NCBI RefSeq assembly: GCF_021290965.1
Contig: NZ_JAJOYT010000011.1
Span: forward strand, 1 to 64,000
DNA length: 64,000 nucleotides
Direction: 5' to 3'
Origin: Rheinheimera faecalis
GTDB lineage: Bacteria; Pseudomonadota; Gammaproteobacteria; Enterobacterales; Alteromonadaceae
The notes beneath the pieces are model-generated. The model did not search any database. It was not told the DNA's origin and saw nothing but the letters and a program-made list of their open reading frames with translations. Shown here in pieces: positions 34,891-44,370 of the stretch. The translations under genes were made by a program, and so were the position numbers. Numbering within the stretch: the first letter of the stretch is position 1; each line of letters starts with the position of its first letter.

Positions 34891-36804
34891 ATGTTAGAAA
34901 AGATCAGAGATGGTTCGCAGGGTATGATCGCCAAGGTCATTCTTGGCTTTGTGATCCTGACGTTCGCTTTAGCCGGGGTTGGCAGTTATCTTGGCAACAC
35001 CAGTGAAGTTCCTGTTGCCACAGTCAACGGTGATGAAATAACCAAAGTTCAGTTTGATACAGCCTACCAAAACGAAAGAGCCAGAATGCAACAGCAATTT
35101 GGTGAAATGTTTGGCATGCTGTCGGCTGACACCAACTATATGAGCAACTTCCGCAATTCAGTGCTGGAAAAGCTGATAGACGAACAGTTACAACGTCAAT
35201 TAGTTAGTCAACTGGATCTGATGGTCAGCGATGATACGTTGCGTGACACTATCCGTGCTATGCCTGAATTTCAGGTAGAGGGTGTGTTTAACAATGACCG
35301 TTATATAGCGCTGCTGCGTCAAAATGGCTATGAGCCAAATCAATTCCGTGATTATTTGCGTGCGCAAATGTCAGCGAACCAGTTAGTGGTTGGTTTAGCG
35401 GGTTCAGAATTTGCAACAGTGTCTGAAATGCAGTTGTTGTCTAAATTACAACAACAAAGCCGTGATATTCAGTACGCCGTGTTAAAAGCTGCCGATTTTG
35501 CCTCTGCTGTTGAAATTAATGATCAACTGCTGCAGGACTATTATCAAAGCAACACCAATCAGTTTGTGTCACCAGAAACAGTGTCTGTGGATTATGTGCA
35601 GTTAACTGCTGCTGATATAGCCAAGTCTGTTGTGGTTGCTGATGCCGATCTGCAAGCTTATTACGATGCCAATCAGGCTCGTTACCAAACTGAAGAGCGT
35701 CGTCGTGTGTCGCACATTCTGTTGGAGTCTGCTGAAGACAATGCTGAAATCAAAGCCAAGGCCGACGCTTTAGCTGCGCAGTTACAGCAAGGCGCTGATT
35801 TTGCTGAACTGGCAAAAAAAGAATCGGCTGATACTTTTTCTGCAGAAAAAGGCGGTGATTTAGATTTTATCGAAAAAGGCGTGATGGATGCTGAATTTGA
35901 AAAAGCAGCCTATGCCCTGGCTAAAGCTGGTGATATCAGCCCTGTAGTGAAAACAGAGTTCGGTTACCACATCATTAAACTGACTGAAGTTCAGCCTGGT
36001 TCAACCAAAGCTTTTGCTGATGTAAAAGAGCAAATTCTGGCGACAGTGAAAGAAGAAAAAGCGGCTGAGAAGTTTGCTGAGCTGCAACAACTGTTAGGCG
36101 AGAAGAGTTTTGAAATTGCTGACAGCCTGCAAGAAGCTGCAGAAGCTGTAGGCACTAAAGTTGTGTCAGTACCAGCCTTCAGTCGCTCTGCAGCTCCTGC
36201 TGAGTTAACTGCGCCAAAAGTGCTGGAAACTTTGTTCTCTGAAGACTTTATCAGTGCTGGTGTGAACAGTGATGTGATTGAAGTGGCTCCGCAACATGTA
36301 GTGGTAGTGCGCGTGAATGCTCATCAACCTGAAACTACGAAAAAGCTTGAAGAAGTAAAAGCACAGGTGCAAGCCGCTGTTGTTGCAACTAAGAGCTCTG
36401 AGTTAGCCAAAGCAAAAGCCGAAGCTTTATTAGCTGAAGTGGTTGCAGGCAAGTCTTTAGCTGATGTTGTTGCCGCAGCGAATCTGACTCTGGAAACTAA
36501 GGCCGCTGTGACTCGTTTTGGTGGTGATGTCGACTCAGACATCCGCACTAAAGCTTTTGAACTGGCAAAACCTACAGAAGCTCAACCTGCGACTGTGGCT
36601 ATGTTAAATCTGGCCAGTGGTGATGCTGCTTTGGTTGCAGTAACGAAAGTAACTGATACTGAAGTAACAACCAAGCCTCCGGTTGAACAGTTACAGCAGT
36701 TTGCTGATCAGAAAGCGCAAAGTAGTTTTGGTGCTGTATTGGCTGCATTAAAAGCCAATGCTGAAATTACCCGTTCACTGCCTGCAGCGACAGTCGACGA
36801 ATAA
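34891..36804 (+). CDS. ppiD: Periplasmic folding chaperone / parvulin-like PPIase PpiD
   Basis: 637 residues from the ATG at 34891 (MLEKIRDGSQGMIAKVILGF). A single N-terminal transmembrane anchor (VILGFVILTFALAGVGSYL) is followed by a SurA-like N domain (residues ~40-200), one parvulin domain (RRVSHILLE to YHIIKLTEV, residues ~268-365) and an Ala-rich helical C-terminal part. It helps newly exported envelope proteins fold at the SecYEG exit. The SD is weak (AAGAGA). Ends at a bidirectional terminator facing sapF. Confidence 0.95.
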   Translation: MLEKIRDGSQGMIAKVILGFVILTFALAGVGSYLGNTSEVPVATVNGDEITKVQFDTAYQNERARMQQQFGEMFGMLSADTNYMSNFRNSVLEKLIDEQLQRQLVSQLDLMVSDDTLRDTIRAMPEFQVEGVFNNDRYIALLRQNGYEPNQFRDYLRAQMSANQLVVGLAGSEFATVSEMQLLSKLQQQSRDIQYAVLKAADFASAVEINDQLLQDYYQSNTNQFVSPETVSVDYVQLTAADIAKSVVVADADLQAYYDANQARYQTEERRRVSHILLESAEDNAEIKAKADALAAQLQQGADFAELAKKESADTFSAEKGGDLDFIEKGVMDAEFEKAAYALAKAGDISPVVKTEFGYHIIKLTEVQPGSTKAFADVKEQILATVKEEKAAEKFAELQQLLGEKSFEIADSLQEAAEAVGTKVVSVPAFSRSAAPAELTAPKVLETLFSEDFISAGVNSDVIEVAPQHVVVVRVNAHQPETTKKLEEVKAQVQAAVVATKSSELAKAKAEALLAEVVAGKSLADVVAAANLTLETKAAVTRFGGDVDSDIRTKAFELAKPTEAQPATVAMLNLASGDAALVAVTKVTDTEVTTKPPVEQLQQFADQKAQSSFGAVLAALKANAEITRSLPAATVDE

Positions 36805-36830
36805 TCTTCGTATTCGTTCGCCTGAAAACA

Positions 36831-36858
36831 AAAAACCAACCTGCGGGTTGGTTTTTTT
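36831..36858. terminator. Bidirectional terminator between ppiD and sapF
   Basis: Stem AAAAACCAACC / GGTTGGTTTTT with a TGCG loop. A T-run follows on both strands, between convergent genes. Confidence 0.9.
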
Positions 36859-36890
36859 ATGGCTAATGTTTAAGTCTGACCTGGCTGTTT

Positions 36891-37661
36891 TCAGCTTTGT
36901 GCGCTTTTAATTAATTTTCTGCTGTAGTCATGCTGCGGGTTGCTAAATACTTCATGAGTGAGGCCGTAATCCAGCGCTTTGCCTTGATGCAATACCAGCA
37001 TGCTGTCACTGATATGCCGCACCAACCGCAGGTGGTTGGTGATCAGCAGATAAGATAAGCCAGTGTTCTTTTGCAACTCCAGCAGTAAGTTCACGATCTG
37101 GGCCCGCAGCGATGGGTCCAGCGCTGTTAAAGCTTCGTCCAGTATCAGCAGCTTCGGGTCCATAATAAGGGCTCTGGCGAGCGCTACACGCTGTAATTGC
37201 CCCCCTGAGAACATATGAGGGTAGTAGTCGGCGTGTTCTTCCATTAAACCCAGTTGCTGTAAGGTTTGATGAATTTTATCCTGACGTTGTTCTTCATCCA
37301 GTAGTGTGCTGTACCGCAATACATCATCCAGCATTTGTCCTACTTTCTGATGGGGGTTCAATGAGCGTGCTGGATCCTGAAAGATGTAACGAATGACGTG
37401 ATTATATTTCTTATAGTCACTGATAGTCACAGCCTGACCTTCCAGTAAGATTTCACCGCTATCTGGTTTTTCTATACCCACCAGCAATTTTGCCAGCGTG
37501 CTTTTGCCTGAGCCGGTTTCACCAACAATAGCCAGAGTTTGGCCAGGGTAAAGGCTAAAACTGACGTCAGACAGTGCCTGAATGGTTTTACGGCCAAAGA
37601 TACCTTGGGCTTTCTGATAACTTTTATACAGCTGCCGGATCTCCAGCAATGGGGTGGTCAT
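36891..37661 (-). CDS. sapF: Peptide ABC transporter ATP-binding protein SapF
   Basis: 256 residues. Walker A IVGETGSGKSTLAKLL, signature MFSGGQLQRVALARAL and Walker B LLILDEALTALDPSL are all canonical. SapD and SapF power the SapBC permease. In enterics the Sap system takes up antimicrobial peptides or putrescine-like compounds and supports K+ uptake via Trk; which applies here is unknown. Its ATG overlaps the sapD stop by 4 bp. Last gene of pspF-sapABCDF. Confidence 0.93.
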   Translation of the reverse strand: MTTPLLEIRQLYKSYQKAQGIFGRKTIQALSDVSFSLYPGQTLAIVGETGSGKSTLAKLLVGIEKPDSGEILLEGQAVTISDYKKYNHVIRYIFQDPARSLNPHQKVGQMLDDVLRYSTLLDEEQRQDKIHQTLQQLGLMEEHADYYPHMFSGGQLQRVALARALIMDPKLLILDEALTALDPSLRAQIVNLLLELQKNTGLSYLLITNHLRLVRHISDSMLVLHQGKALDYGLTHEVFSNPQHDYSRKLIKSAQS

Positions 37662-38650
37662 AGCTTTTTACCCTGCAGCGGAAAATGACAACTGAAATAG
37701 TGATTTTGCAGGCGTTCCAGCACAGGTGTTTTAACACATTCCTTGCGGGCATTAGGGCAACGTGGGCCTAAACGACAGCCTATAGGTAAATGCTGCAAGG
37801 TAGGAATACTGCCATGCATCGCATAAAGTGGCTGTTTACTGGCAAGCTCCGGCTGAAATTCAGGCACGCTTTTAATCAGCGCGTCTGTATAAGGATGGAA
37901 AGGCTGCTTCAAAATAGCTGCGGTTTCACCGGCTTCCACCAACTGACCACAATAGAGCACACTTAAAGTTTGAGTATTGCGGGCAACAGTTTCCAGCTCG
38001 TGGCTTATTAATAAAATCGACATGCCTTTGAGCTGATTAAAGCTGGCCAACAAACGGAATAACTGTGCCTGAGTGGTGCTTTCCAGCGCAGTAGTAGGTT
38101 CATCGGCAATCAGAAGTTTTGGCTTTTTCGCAATGGCCATGGCGATCATGATTTTCTGACAAACCCCTTCAGGCAACTGATAAGGGTAAGAGTTAAAAAT
38201 AGCCTGATGGTCGCGAATGCCCACTTTATGCAGCAGAGCTATGGCTTTTTTCCGGCGTTCAAAAGGACGGCTCCACCAGCTGCCAGCCAGCTCAGAATCC
38301 GGTATGGCTTCAAGTAATTGATCCAGAATAGGAGCGGTCGGATCCATACTACGGCTGGGTTCCTGATAAATCATGGCGATATCGCGGCCAATGATTTTGC
38401 GCTGTTCTTCATAAGATAAACGTAATAAATCCTGACCAGCCCAACTGAAACGATCGGCTGTGATATGCCATCTTTTATTCAGCACGCCCACTATGGCTTT
38501 GGCGATTAAACTTTTTCCTGAACCGGATTCGCCGACTAAACCGCGAATTTCGCCTTCACGTATGGTCAGATTGACTCTGTCTACAGCGCGAATTAAGCCT
38601 TCCGGAGTTTCCAGCTCTATCGTCATATTTTTTATATCGAGCAGAATCAT
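37658..38650 (-). CDS. sapD: Peptide ABC transporter ATP-binding protein SapD
   Basis: 330 residues, matching E. coli SapD. Walker A GLVGESGSGKSLIAKAI, Walker B PKLLIADEPTTALE, and the C-terminal oligopeptide-transporter Cys motif CRLGPRCPNARKEC. The ABC signature is degenerate (LPEGVCQKIMIA in place of LSGGQ), as in known SapD proteins, so SapF probably supplies the better-conserved site. It overlaps sapF and abuts sapC. Confidence 0.93.
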   Translation of the reverse strand: MILLDIKNMTIELETPEGLIRAVDRVNLTIREGEIRGLVGESGSGKSLIAKAIVGVLNKRWHITADRFSWAGQDLLRLSYEEQRKIIGRDIAMIYQEPSRSMDPTAPILDQLLEAIPDSELAGSWWSRPFERRKKAIALLHKVGIRDHQAIFNSYPYQLPEGVCQKIMIAMAIAKKPKLLIADEPTTALESTTQAQLFRLLASFNQLKGMSILLISHELETVARNTQTLSVLYCGQLVEAGETAAILKQPFHPYTDALIKSVPEFQPELASKQPLYAMHGSIPTLQHLPIGCRLGPRCPNARKECVKTPVLERLQNHYFSCHFPLQGKKL

Positions 38651-39543
38651 CAGTTTTCCCGCCGCTTTTTCATCGCTGTGCGCAAGCCATCACCCACCAG
38701 ATTCACCGACAGTACCGCAGCAAAGACTAAAATCCCTGGCAGCGCTATGGCCCATGGTGCCAGATAAATTAAATCCAGTGCATCTGCAATCATCACGCCC
38801 CATTCGGAGGTCGGTGCCTGAGCACCTAAACCTAAAAAGCCTAAGGCTGCTATATCCAGAATAGCGGTAGAGAGTGCCATGGTCGCCATGACTGTTAAAT
38901 GCTCCCAGATATTTGGCAGAACCGCATAACGTAATACCTGCCAGTTCGAGGCGCCATCCAGCCGGTAGGCCGCCACATAATCCTGTTTTAAGGTGTCTTG
39001 TATCGCATTACGAATACCGTGCACAAACTGCGGTAACAGCGCCAGCATGATCGCCCAGGTGGTATTCCACAGGCCAGGGCCTAACACCGCCACTATAATG
39101 ATCGCCAACAGCAGGGAAGGGATGGTTAATGCTAAATCCAGCACATGGTTAAAAATACTGGATTTAACTCCTTTGCTCATGCCTGCCATAGCGCCTAAGG
39201 CCAGACCCATCAGCAAAGAACCAATCACAGTAACCAATGCAATACCAAAAGTATAAGTGGCACCTTTCATCAGGCGCGACATTAAATCACGGCCTAAATC
39301 ATCAGTACCAAAAGGGTATTGCACTAAACCCTGGTCACTCCAGGACGGCGCCAGCAGCAGCAGATCCGGGTTTTGCAAATAGGGATTGTGAGGTGTGATC
39401 AGTGGAGCCAATAATGTCAGCAGCAGAAAAAATGAAAACATCACTAAACCCAAAACAGCGGCGTGCTGGCGCTGGAATTGCTGCCACAGCTGAGTTAAAG
39501 GTCCGCGGTTATGTTCCTCAAAATACAGCCGGAATTTTCTCAT
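38650..39543 (-). CDS. sapC: Peptide ABC transporter permease SapC
   Basis: 297 residues with about six transmembrane segments. The N-terminal DppC-like part has YPFGTDDLGRDLMSRLM. The EAA cytoplasmic loop is AAYRLDGASNWQVLRYAVLP. Inner-membrane half of the SapBC channel. The gene ends one base into sapD and begins 1 bp after the sapB stop, indicating tight operon organisation. Confidence 0.93.
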   Translation of the reverse strand: MRKFRLYFEEHNRGPLTQLWQQFQRQHAAVLGLVMFSFFLLLTLLAPLITPHNPYLQNPDLLLLAPSWSDQGLVQYPFGTDDLGRDLMSRLMKGATYTFGIALVTVIGSLLMGLALGAMAGMSKGVKSSIFNHVLDLALTIPSLLLAIIIVAVLGPGLWNTTWAIMLALLPQFVHGIRNAIQDTLKQDYVAAYRLDGASNWQVLRYAVLPNIWEHLTVMATMALSTAILDIAALGFLGLGAQAPTSEWGVMIADALDLIYLAPWAIALPGILVFAAVLSVNLVGDGLRTAMKKRREN

Positions 39544-39544
39544 T

Positions 39545-40564
39545 TTATGCTTTCCTGGCCAGTGGATTAAACAAGGTATGCAGAATTTCAGTCAGCATAT
39601 TTACTACTATCACTAAACAGGACACCACCAATAAACCACCCTGAATAGCCGGATAATTACGCTGATAAATACTGTCCAGCAGCCACTGGCCTATGCCTGG
39701 CCAGGAAAAGATCACTTCGGTGATCATCGCAAGGGTAATCAAGGTGCTGAACTGCAAACCAATCTGGCGTATCACCGGCAATAACGCATTACGCAGACCG
39801 TGGTGATACAGCACCTGAGTGCGGCTTAAGCCTTTGGCCCGCGCTGTTTTAATATAACTTTGCTCCAGCACGGCCAACATCGAATCGCGGGTAAAACGGA
39901 TCATCACAGTGGTTGGGTAGGTCGCCAGCACTATGGCGGGTAATAACAGGTGCCGCAGAGCATCCTGTGTGGCTTCAGATTTATAGCTGATATCGGACAG
40001 CCAGATATCCGGCAACATAAAACCTGTAGTGGTCGGGATATCGAATAACACATTAATACGACCCGCAGTGGGTAATACACCAAGTGTCAGCGAAAACAAC
40101 ATGATAAGCAGCAGCGCCCACCAGAAAATAGGGATGGAATAAGCCACCAGTGTAACCCCTGAGATCAGCTTGCCAAAAAAACTGTCGGCTTTGACTGCGG
40201 CAAACAATCCCAGAGGAATTCCCAACACAAAAGATAAAATCAGCGCGTAACTTGCCAGTTCCAATGTGGCTGGAAAAACCGCGATAATTTCAGATAAAAC
40301 AGGTTGTTGGCTGGAGAATGACAAGCCCCATTCACCATCCAGTATGCGATTCACATAAGCTATGTACTGCTGTAGCAGTGACTGATCCAAAGCATAATAC
40401 TGAATTAAGCTTTGCTGCTGTTCCGGTTGAATGTTGGTCAGTCCCGAAACGTTGGTCAGCACATCACCTGGAAACAGGTAACTTAAGCTAAAGGCCAGTA
40501 CTGTCAGGGCAACAAAAACAAAGCCTATTAAAAAAGCACGGCGTAAGAAGTAATGCAGCATCAT
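39545..40564 (-). CDS. sapB: Peptide ABC transporter permease SapB
   Basis: 339 residues of DppB type. An N-terminal membrane helix (FLIGFVFVALTVLAFSLSYLF) precedes a periplasmic segment, then five helices with the EAA loop TARAKGLSRTQVLYHHGLRN. Pairs with SapC. Its start overlaps the sapA stop by 4 bp. Confidence 0.93.
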   Translation of the reverse strand: MMLHYFLRRAFLIGFVFVALTVLAFSLSYLFPGDVLTNVSGLTNIQPEQQQSLIQYYALDQSLLQQYIAYVNRILDGEWGLSFSSQQPVLSEIIAVFPATLELASYALILSFVLGIPLGLFAAVKADSFFGKLISGVTLVAYSIPIFWWALLLIMLFSLTLGVLPTAGRINVLFDIPTTTGFMLPDIWLSDISYKSEATQDALRHLLLPAIVLATYPTTVMIRFTRDSMLAVLEQSYIKTARAKGLSRTQVLYHHGLRNALLPVIRQIGLQFSTLITLAMITEVIFSWPGIGQWLLDSIYQRNYPAIQGGLLVVSCLVIVVNMLTEILHTLFNPLARKA

Positions 40565-42177
40565 AAGGACTTTCTCGCTGCAGCCATTGAAATACCGCCG
40601 TATGGGTTAATGGTTACTCCAGTTACTTTGACACTTTTGGCCTGAAAACGTTTGGAATGCGCAATACTGACCAAAGGCATTTGTTCATCAAGATACAGCT
40701 GAGCTGTTAAATAAAAACTGCGCCTTTGTTTCACATCTGCCGTCAGTAATGCCTGATTAATCAGAGTATCAAAGTTAGGATCGCACCAGTTGGCTCTGTT
40801 GCTGCCAGACTCAGCAGCACTGCAACTTAACAGTGGGCGGAAGAAGTTATCCGGATCGGCATTGTCCGCTGACCAGCCAATCAATACTGAATCATGTTCA
40901 AATTCTGAAAGTTTGCGCCTGAAGCTGTTCCATTCAAAAGAAACCACAGAAGCGCGTACACCGATTTTGGCTAAATCTGCCTGCATCAGTTCCGCCATTT
41001 TTAGCGCGTTCGGGTTGTATAAACGTTGCACTGGCATAGCCCAGATATCCATACGAAAGCCGTTTGGATAACCGGCTTGTGCCAACAGCTCTTTGGCTTT
41101 CACCGGGTCGTATTGTTGTTCAGGTAAATCATGGTAAAAGGCCCAGGATGTCGGCGGAAGTAAGGTTTTTGCTTTGTCGGCATAACCAAAATAGACCGCA
41201 TCCAGAATGGCGTCTTTATTGATGGCATAAGCCAGCGCTTTTCGTACCAGCACGTTATCAAAAGGAGGTTTTTTGGTATTAAAAGCCCAGAACCCCACGT
41301 TCATACTGGTTTGGCTTTGCACTTCTACATCTGGCCGCTCTGCAATCAGCTTGAGCTCGGCGTTGCGAGGATAAGCCACTACATCACATTCATGGGTCAG
41401 TAGTTTGGCCATACGCTTGGCATTATCCGGCACTAAGTCAAAGACCAGTTGAGTCAGTTCGGTTTTACCACGCCAGTACTCCGGGTGACGGTAATAGCGA
41501 ATAAACTGATCTTTTTTATACTCTTTGAAGAAAAACGGGCCTGTGCCTACAGGGCGTTGATCCAACAGCTCAGGTGTGCCTTGCTGCAGCAGTTGTTCTG
41601 CATATTCAGCAGATAAAATGGCGGCAAAATCTGTGGCCAGATTGGATAAAAATGAGCTATCAGGACGGGTCAGTTCAAAGCGTATTGTAGTGCTGTTTTC
41701 AGCCACAACAGCTTTAACCAAAGAGCCCCAATCGACACTCTGAAAATACGGATAGTTTGCCCCACCGACTTGATGGTAAGGATGATCGGTTTGCAAAATG
41801 CGGTTAAAAGTAAAAGTCACATCCTTGGTATTCAGTGGCCTGGCCGGAGAGAAAAACGCAGTGTGGTGAAATTGCACATCAGAACGCAGGGTGAACCAGT
41901 AGGTTTTGCCATCCTCACTTAAACGCCATGCTGTGGCCAGAGCAGGCAAAAGCTCACCAGTGAGTGGATCTATATCCAGCAGGCGGTCATAAAGTTGCTG
42001 ACTAATAGCATCAATAGTAGTGCCTGAGGTGACCCGTTGTGGGTTAAAACTCTCAGGAGAGCCTTCAGAGCAATACACCATACCTTGCTGAATAGTTTCA
42101 GGAATATCAGGCTGGCAGGCACTGAGTATCAGCACAGAGCCACAGGGGACCATCAGGCTCAATAAGGCTTTGATCAT
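40561..42177 (-). CDS. sapA: Peptide-binding lipoprotein SapA
   Basis: 538 residues of the SBP_bac_5 family, the ligand-binding subunit of SapABCDF. The N-terminus VPCGSVLILSACQPD contains a lipobox (LSAC), so the protein is predicted to be lipidated and membrane-tethered. Family landmarks are VYCSEGSPESFNPQRV, SEDGKTYWFTLRSDVQFH and RKALAYAINKDAILDAVYFG. Its start overlaps the pspF stop (ATGA), so sap expression is coupled to pspF transcription. Confidence 0.93.
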   Translation of the reverse strand: MIKALLSLMVPCGSVLILSACQPDIPETIQQGMVYCSEGSPESFNPQRVTSGTTIDAISQQLYDRLLDIDPLTGELLPALATAWRLSEDGKTYWFTLRSDVQFHHTAFFSPARPLNTKDVTFTFNRILQTDHPYHQVGGANYPYFQSVDWGSLVKAVVAENSTTIRFELTRPDSSFLSNLATDFAAILSAEYAEQLLQQGTPELLDQRPVGTGPFFFKEYKKDQFIRYYRHPEYWRGKTELTQLVFDLVPDNAKRMAKLLTHECDVVAYPRNAELKLIAERPDVEVQSQTSMNVGFWAFNTKKPPFDNVLVRKALAYAINKDAILDAVYFGYADKAKTLLPPTSWAFYHDLPEQQYDPVKAKELLAQAGYPNGFRMDIWAMPVQRLYNPNALKMAELMQADLAKIGVRASVVSFEWNSFRRKLSEFEHDSVLIGWSADNADPDNFFRPLLSCSAAESGSNRANWCDPNFDTLINQALLTADVKQRRSFYLTAQLYLDEQMPLVSIAHSKRFQAKSVKVTGVTINPYGGISMAAARKSL

Positions 42178-43256
42178 TGTTGGCTGTCCAGCAGTTTGTA
42201 CTTTTTCATATAACCACGTAACTGATGATAGGTCAGATTCAATGCTTCAGCGGTTTTCTTCTGATTGAATTGGCTGGCTGCAAGTGCTTGTTTTATCAAA
42301 TCCATTTCAAAGTTTTCTGACAAAACCTTGAAATCCTGTACCTGATTAAAATCAAAAGCTGATGCTGCCTTTACTGAAACGGGCGGATTATCGCTGCTTT
42401 GCTCTCTGGACGCTACCACTGCTTTGTCTGGCTGTGGTCTGCGGTCTAAAGTACGAACCCGGGTTCTGGGCCGAAATGGTGACTCAAAAGGGTCAAGCTG
42501 AATATGATGCACTGGCACATAAGGGTTATTGGTGCGGTACACACTGCGTTCTACCACGTTTTTCAGCTCCCGCACATTACCTGGCCATTCGTGCTCCAGC
42601 AGGATACGTTTGGCTTTTTCGCTGAAACCACTAAAAAGTTCAAACCCCAGTTCACGCGCCATATTGACGGCAAAATGCTCGGCCAGTACCAGAATGTCTT
42701 CCTGCCTTTCCCGCATAGGAGGCAAGGTGATCACGTCAAAGGCCAGCCGGTCGAGTAAGTCGGCACGAAATTCACCCAGTTCAGCCATCGAAGGTAAGTC
42801 TTCGTTGGTAGCGCAAATTAAACGCACATCCACTTTCACCGAGCGACTACCACCGACCCGTTCGAACTCGCCGTATTCAATGACCCGCAATAACTTCTCC
42901 TGCACCATCGCAGGGGTGTTCGCCAATTCATCTAAAAATAAGGTGCCGCCGTTAGCCCGCTCAAAGCGGCCTTCGTGACGTTTCGCTGCACCGGTAAAAG
43001 CGCCTGCTTCGTGGCCAAATAGTTCACTTTCCAGAAGATTTTCGTTCAACGCAGCACAGTTGAGCGTTAAATAATTTTGATCCCAGCGCTGAGACAGGTA
43101 ATGTAGACGGGCTGCGATCAGCTCTTTACCTGTGCCCCTTTCTCCAATGATCAGCACAGGTTTGTGCAAAGGTGCGATTTGAGAAACCTGATCCAATACG
43201 TTTAAAAAGCTGTTGGATTGGCCTATTAAATTATCTTGCTGAAAACTTCTGCTCAT
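42174..43256 (-). CDS. pspF: Phage-shock-protein operon transcriptional activator PspF
   Basis: 360-residue sigma54 enhancer-binding protein. The AAA+ domain starts right at the N-terminus (no receiver domain), as in PspF. Walker A is GERGTGKELIAARLHYLS, the sigma54-contacting loop GAFTGA is intact (HEAGAFTGAAKRHEG), and Walker B is GGTLFLDELANTP. The C-terminal Fis-type HTH ends in KTAEALNLTYHQLRGYMKKY. PspA normally inhibits it. Divergent from pspA and the first gene of the pspF-sapABCDF transcript. Confidence 0.95.
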   Translation of the reverse strand: MSRSFQQDNLIGQSNSFLNVLDQVSQIAPLHKPVLIIGERGTGKELIAARLHYLSQRWDQNYLTLNCAALNENLLESELFGHEAGAFTGAAKRHEGRFERANGGTLFLDELANTPAMVQEKLLRVIEYGEFERVGGSRSVKVDVRLICATNEDLPSMAELGEFRADLLDRLAFDVITLPPMRERQEDILVLAEHFAVNMARELGFELFSGFSEKAKRILLEHEWPGNVRELKNVVERSVYRTNNPYVPVHHIQLDPFESPFRPRTRVRTLDRRPQPDKAVVASREQSSDNPPVSVKAASAFDFNQVQDFKVLSENFEMDLIKQALAASQFNQKKTAEALNLTYHQLRGYMKKYKLLDSQQ

Positions 43257-43439
43257 CTGGATTCACGAAGTGGTGAAATTAACTAATAAGTAGTGTATTT
43301 CATAACGTGAACTTGGCATAGCTTTTTTGGTATATAAATAAAATTCATATAAAACAATGGTTTAAAATACTTTGGCAAGTTGGCAAGAAACCTGAATAGG
43401 TAATAGCGAATCCAACAAGTCATTTAGAGGTAAAACATT
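43257..43439 (+). promoter_or_regulatory. pspF/pspA divergent control region
   Basis: AT-rich 183 bp. PspF needs a sigma54 promoter (GG-N10-GC) for pspA, but only imperfect candidates are visible: TTGGCATAGCTTTTTTGG near 43313-43330, and TTGGCAAG-TTGGCAAG (43373-43388), a tandem octamer. Neither has a correctly spaced GC -12 element. GAGGT (43427-43431) is the pspA SD. Confidence 0.4.
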
Positions 43440-44108
43440 ATGGGTATCTTCTCTCGCTTTTCAGATATCGTAAACTCCAACATCAATGCTTTATTAGATA
43501 AAGCAGAAGATCCGGAAAAAATGGTCCGCCTGATTATTCAGGAAATGGAAGACACTTTGGTTGAAGTACGTTCTACCTCAGCTAAAACCATTGCAGAGAA
43601 AAAAGAACTGCAACGTGTAGTGTCCAAATTAGAAGCTGAAGTAGCCGATTGGCAGGCGAAAGCTGAACTGGCTTTAAGCAAAGAACGTGAAGACTTAGCC
43701 CGTGCCGCTCTGATTGAACGTCAGAAAGCTGCCGACCAGGCTGCAGCAGTAGCTGCCGACATTACTCATTTAGACGAGCATGTCAGCAAGTTACAGGACG
43801 AAGTGGGCCAGCTGCAGGATAAGTTAGCGGATGCGAAAGCCCGTCAGAAAGCCATGCTGATGCGCCAGAAAACTGTGTCATCCCGTTTGGATGTAAAGCG
43901 TACTTTAGACAGCAACCGTTTAAACGACGCCATGTACAAGTTTGAACGTTATGAGCAAAAAATCGATTCGCTGGAAGCTCAGGTTGAATCGTACGATTTA
44001 GGCAAAAAGACCTTAAAAGATGAGTTTGCAGAACTTGCATCATCTGAGAAAATCGATAACGAACTGGCTGAATTAAAAGCTAAAATGTCTAAAAAAGATA
44101 ACGCCTGA
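43440..44108 (+). CDS. pspA: Phage shock protein A (ESCRT-III-like membrane stress effector)
   Basis: 222 residues, nearly all coiled-coil alpha helix (PspA/IM30/Vipp1 family). It starts MGIFSRFSDIVNSNINALLD with the amphipathic membrane-binding helix, followed by DPEKMVRLIIQEMEDTLVEV. It polymerises on damaged inner membrane to limit proton leakage and represses PspF when free. GAGGT lies before the ATG. A hairpin overlaps its stop codon, probably making pspA more abundant than pspBC. Confidence 0.97.
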   Translation: MGIFSRFSDIVNSNINALLDKAEDPEKMVRLIIQEMEDTLVEVRSTSAKTIAEKKELQRVVSKLEAEVADWQAKAELALSKEREDLARAALIERQKAADQAAAVAADITHLDEHVSKLQDEVGQLQDKLADAKARQKAMLMRQKTVSSRLDVKRTLDSNRLNDAMYKFERYEQKIDSLEAQVESYDLGKKTLKDEFAELASSEKIDNELAELKAKMSKKDNA

Positions 44109-44124
44109 TTATCAGGCGTTTTAG
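44100..44124 (+). terminator. Attenuator-like hairpin between pspA and pspB
   Basis: Stem AACGCCTG / CAGGCGTT with a 5-nt loop (extendable to 10 bp) followed by TTTT. It overlaps the pspA stop codon. It likely acts as a partial terminator. Confidence 0.65.
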
Positions 44125-44133
44125 GAGCTGGCA

Positions 44134-44370
44134 ATGACACTTCATGAAATTATTGGTGTACCTTTTATCCTGTTCATGATTTTTGTGGCGCCGCTGTGGG
44201 TGTTTATGCACTACAGAAGCAAAAACAAAATTGGTGAAGGTTTGGGGGACAGTGAACTGGCTCAACTAAATGAGTTGTCCCATCGTGCCGAAAAAATGGC
44301 TGACCGTATCAAAACGCTGGAAGCGATTTTAGATGCAGAGTCGCCGAAGTGGAGGGAGAAACATGACTAA
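44134..44370 (+). CDS. pspB: Phage shock protein B
   Basis: 78 residues: one N-terminal transmembrane helix (IIGVPFILFMIFVAPLWVFMH) and a cytoplasmic leucine-zipper-like tail (AQLNELSHRAEKMADRIKTL). With PspC it senses membrane stress and sequesters PspA away from PspF. AGGAG lies upstream. Its 3' end overlaps pspC by 8 bp. Confidence 0.95.
   Translation: MTLHEIIGVPFILFMIFVAPLWVFMHYRSKNKIGEGLGDSELAQLNELSHRAEKMADRIKTLEAILDAESPKWREKHD

Noticed and set aside
43313-43330. Sigma54 promoter for pspA
   Set aside because: The GG of TTGGCA has no GC at the required 10-bp distance; kept only as an imperfect candidate in the control-region entry.
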